This document shows positions 41,054-43,000 of a DNA stretch of 43,000 nt, one piece after another. Within the stretch, counting starts at the first letter, position 1, and every line of letters begins with the position of its first letter. Under the pieces are notes generated by a model. That model was not told the origin of the DNA, did no database searches, and saw only the letters and a program-made list of their open reading frames with translations. The DNA comes from Clostridia bacterium (GTDB taxonomy: Bacteria; Bacillota; Clostridia; Christensenellales; Borkfalkiaceae), in NCBI GenBank assembly GCA_017399035.1, contig JAFQEM010000016.1, positions 1-43,000 on the forward strand, read 5' to 3'. Made by a program: the position numbers and the translations under genes.

Positions 41054-42193
41054 ATGAAGGCAATTATAAACGCTAATATCGTAATGAAAGACCACGTTAT
41101 TCCAGATGGAGTAATATTGATTGAAGACGGTGTTATTAAAGCGTATGGTAAGGCTAAAGACGTTAAAGTGCCAAACGGCGTGCAAACCATTGATGCGCAA
41201 AATAATTACGTTGGGCCAGGGCTTGTAGATATTCATACCCACGCAGCGGATAATATGTGGATATTTGAAAATCCTGCAGAAACTTCAAAGCATTTGCTTG
41301 AACACGGTGTAACAAAGGTATTGCCTGCGCTATATAATAACCTTAATAAAGACGCTTATATTAAAGCAGTCGACGATATTATTAAAGCAAACGAGCAAGG
41401 TAAGTTTGATAACTTTGGCGGTTTTTATATGGAAGGTCCGTATTTAAGTCCAAACTTTGGTTGTGAAAGAGATAAAAACGTTTGGAAAGATGCGGTTGTT
41501 CGTGAAGAATATATTGATATAGTTAAAAAAGTTAAAGATACCGCAAAAGTTTGGTGTTTTGCCCCTGAAAGAGAAGGCATTGACCAGTTCGTAAAAGACG
41601 TAAAGAAAGAAATACCTAATATCGTTTTTGCAGTAGCGCACAGCGAGGCAACGCCCCAACAAGTTGAAAAATATATTCCTTACGGTTTGAAAATTGCTAC
41701 CCACCACACAAATGCAACGGGTACTATTGAGCATTATTCAGAGTGCCGTGGCGTATGCGTAGACGAGGCGGTAAATTATAATAAAGAAATTTATGCTGAA
41801 CTTATTTCAGATAGAATGGGAATCCACGTTGTTCCTTATATGCAAAGGTTAGTTCGCAAAATAAAGGGTGACGATAGAATTATTCTTATCGCAGACCAGT
41901 TTGTTTGCGACGGACCTATACCAGAGGGTTTTGAAGAAGCAACGGATATTCATTTTGACAATGCAGGTGAAATTGCAGGGTCAGGGCTTACGCTTGATAT
42001 TGCGTGCAAGAACTTTATGTTCCATACGGGTTGTTCTGTTTGCGACGCGTTCAAGTTTGGTTCACTCAATCCATCAAGGGCAATAGGTTTAGTTGATTAT
42101 GGCTACATTGAAGAAGGTAACGTAGCAGATTTAATTATAGTAGATCAATTTTTTAACATAAAAAAAGTAATTTTTAAAGGAGAAGAATTATGA
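41054..42193 (+). CDS. nagA: N-acetylglucosamine-6-phosphate deacetylase
   Basis: NagA removes acetate from GlcNAc-6-phosphate, giving glucosamine-6-phosphate for NagB. The 379-residue amidohydrolase has GPGLVDIHTHAADN (the H-x-H pair), FYMEGPYLSPNFG with the metal-binding glutamate, VAHSEATPQQV, and THHTNATGTIEHY with further histidines. The catalytic aspartate is in AGSGLTLDIACKNF. It is rather divergent from the E. coli form (HIEGPFIN and HLFNAM there). ATG 41054 follows AGGA at 41041-41044. It overlaps nagB by four bases, as expected for a coupled catabolic pair. Confidence 0.88.
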   Translation: MKAIINANIVMKDHVIPDGVILIEDGVIKAYGKAKDVKVPNGVQTIDAQNNYVGPGLVDIHTHAADNMWIFENPAETSKHLLEHGVTKVLPALYNNLNKDAYIKAVDDIIKANEQGKFDNFGGFYMEGPYLSPNFGCERDKNVWKDAVVREEYIDIVKKVKDTAKVWCFAPEREGIDQFVKDVKKEIPNIVFAVAHSEATPQQVEKYIPYGLKIATHHTNATGTIEHYSECRGVCVDEAVNYNKEIYAELISDRMGIHVVPYMQRLVRKIKGDDRIILIADQFVCDGPIPEGFEEATDIHFDNAGEIAGSGLTLDIACKNFMFHTGCSVCDAFKFGSLNPSRAIGLVDYGYIEEGNVADLIIVDQFFNIKKVIFKGEEL

Positions 42194-43000
42194 GTAAATT
42201 TTTTGATCCCTCAACAACTTTCAAGTTTACACCCGCAGACTTTGTTCCTTTCAAAGACAGAGAAATTTGTGAAAAGTTAAGAAAGATTAGCGGAACTGAC
42301 CTTGAAAAACACACAAAAGCAGACCAGCACCCCGAATTCAACATTAAAGTTATGATGAATCCGCACCCCGTGCTTATTGCAACCTTGTTCTCAAGAATTA
42401 AGGAAGCATCGGAAAAAGGTAAGAAAATCACTTTGATTCTCGGTAACCCTGAACCCGATACTTATATTCCTTTGGCTCAACTTATCAACTATTTCAAAGT
42501 TGATTGCCGTAACGTTCACCTCTTTGCAATGGACGAATGGGCAGACCAAGACGGTAATATTGCGCCTGAAACGTATCAAGCAGGTTTTGCTCACTCAATG
42601 CTTAAATATTTGGTATACCAAATTGATGAAAAACTTCGTATGCCTTTAGAAAACGTTCATTATCCCACCACTAAAAATATCAACAGTTATTCAGATATGA
42701 TTACTGATTGTGGTGAAGGTGGCGCAGACATTTGTTCTTCTTCACCTGGTTGGACTGGGCATATGGCATTTATTGACCCCGTTCCTGATTTCTTCCCCGA
42801 AGGTTTTGACCCCGCTGTTGAACCCACCAAGGCTCAAATTGACGAATGGCTTAATATGAAAGCACGTATCGTTGAACTTCACCCATTAACGGTTGCACAA
42901 AACTCACTTCACGGTGTATTTGGTCAATCTGGTTATATGGCAGACGTTCCACCAAAGGCTGCAACAATCGGTCCTGTTGACGTTAAAAACGCAAGGGAAA
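42190..43000 (+). CDS. nagB: Glucosamine-6-phosphate deaminase-like protein (runs off the end)
   Basis: An open frame starts at ATG 42190 and continues without a stop to the window edge (270 residues seen). The sequence MSKFFDPSTTFKFTPADFVPF is followed by a NagB-type fold: ITLILGNPEPDTYIPL, LFAMDEWADQDG (the family's D-E-W), CSSSPGWTGHMAFIDP (in place of G-P-D-G-H-I-A-F-N-E-P) and SLHGVFG. It belongs to a larger, divergent glucosamine-6-phosphate isomerase/deaminase group. It turns glucosamine-6-phosphate into fructose-6-phosphate and ammonia if active as named. It overlaps nagA by four bases. Its codons are richer in C-ending choices than nagA, suggesting high expression. Confidence 0.85.
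   Translation, partial: MSKFFDPSTTFKFTPADFVPFKDREICEKLRKISGTDLEKHTKADQHPEFNIKVMMNPHPVLIATLFSRIKEASEKGKKITLILGNPEPDTYIPLAQLINYFKVDCRNVHLFAMDEWADQDGNIAPETYQAGFAHSMLKYLVYQIDEKLRMPLENVHYPTTKNINSYSDMITDCGEGGADICSSSPGWTGHMAFIDPVPDFFPEGFDPAVEPTKAQIDEWLNMKARIVELHPLTVAQNSLHGVFGQSGYMADVPPKAATIGPVDVKNARE

Overview
The window looks like the chromosome of an uncultured low-GC Firmicute of the class Clostridia, of the kind seen in gut metagenomes. The evidence is AT-rich DNA, the Firmicutes order of the spc/alpha ribosomal clusters (including the clostridial KOW protein between map and infA), zinc-ribbon S14 and adenylate kinase, a ComF-SecA-RF2 block, a KtrAB-type potassium channel and near-consensus sigma-A promoters. 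No plasmid, phage or CRISPR locus is visible.

Layout: (a) 1-890 holds the end of an unknown gene, a terminator, a promoter and the N-terminal third of DNA primase (dnaG). At about 890-913 this runs in frame into ribosomal protein L5, which lacks its first residues. This is the most suspicious spot in the window, either a misassembly or a real rearrangement. (b) 914-10780 is an otherwise normal translation block: rplE(partial)-rpsN-rpsH-rplF-rplR-rpsE-rpmD-rplO-secY-adk-map-KOW-infA-rpmJ-rpsM-rpsK-rpsD-rpoA-rplQ. Three of its gaps contain hairpin elements that look like leader RNAs. (c) 10880-13195 is a ferrous-iron feoA-feoB operon behind a palindromic operator. (d) 13228-13839 is a ygjV-like membrane protein on the minus strand. 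(e) 14021-14404 is a strongly promoted, highly structured RNA ending in an intrinsic terminator, directly in front of the polyamine importer potABCD (14429-19126) and a NagD-like HAD phosphatase. (f) 19962-25293, minus strand, is a TetR regulator with a two-gene ABC exporter and a radical SAM protein; two TTGAC-N6-GTCAA palindromes flank the tetR promoter. (g) 25494-32659 is metK-comF-secA-prfB-tsaD-Dabb. prfB keeps the RF2 +1 programmed frameshift, and the usual hpf gene between comF and secA is absent. (h) 32769-35732 is tRNA-Leu(CAG) followed by a run of hairpins and a second copy of the tRNA 3' end, then ktrB-ktrA, then an array of small palindromes joined by 7-base linkers inside 13-bp inverted repeats. 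The whole stretch resembles a small island. (i) 35800-40921 is an alpha/beta hydrolase (minus), a DegV-GNAT-GtrA-PlsC-like run that looks lipid or envelope related, and a phosphoglycerate-mutase-family phosphatase. (j) 40981-43000 is a nagA-nagB amino-sugar operon running off the end.

Most genes are housekeeping: ribosome and Sec assembly, initiation and termination factors, SAM synthesis and tRNA modification. The accessory parts are transport (Fe2+, polyamine, K+, drug export). The least explained signals are the dnaG/L5 fusion, the 14.05-14.40 kb RNA, and the two hairpin arrays flanking ktrBA.
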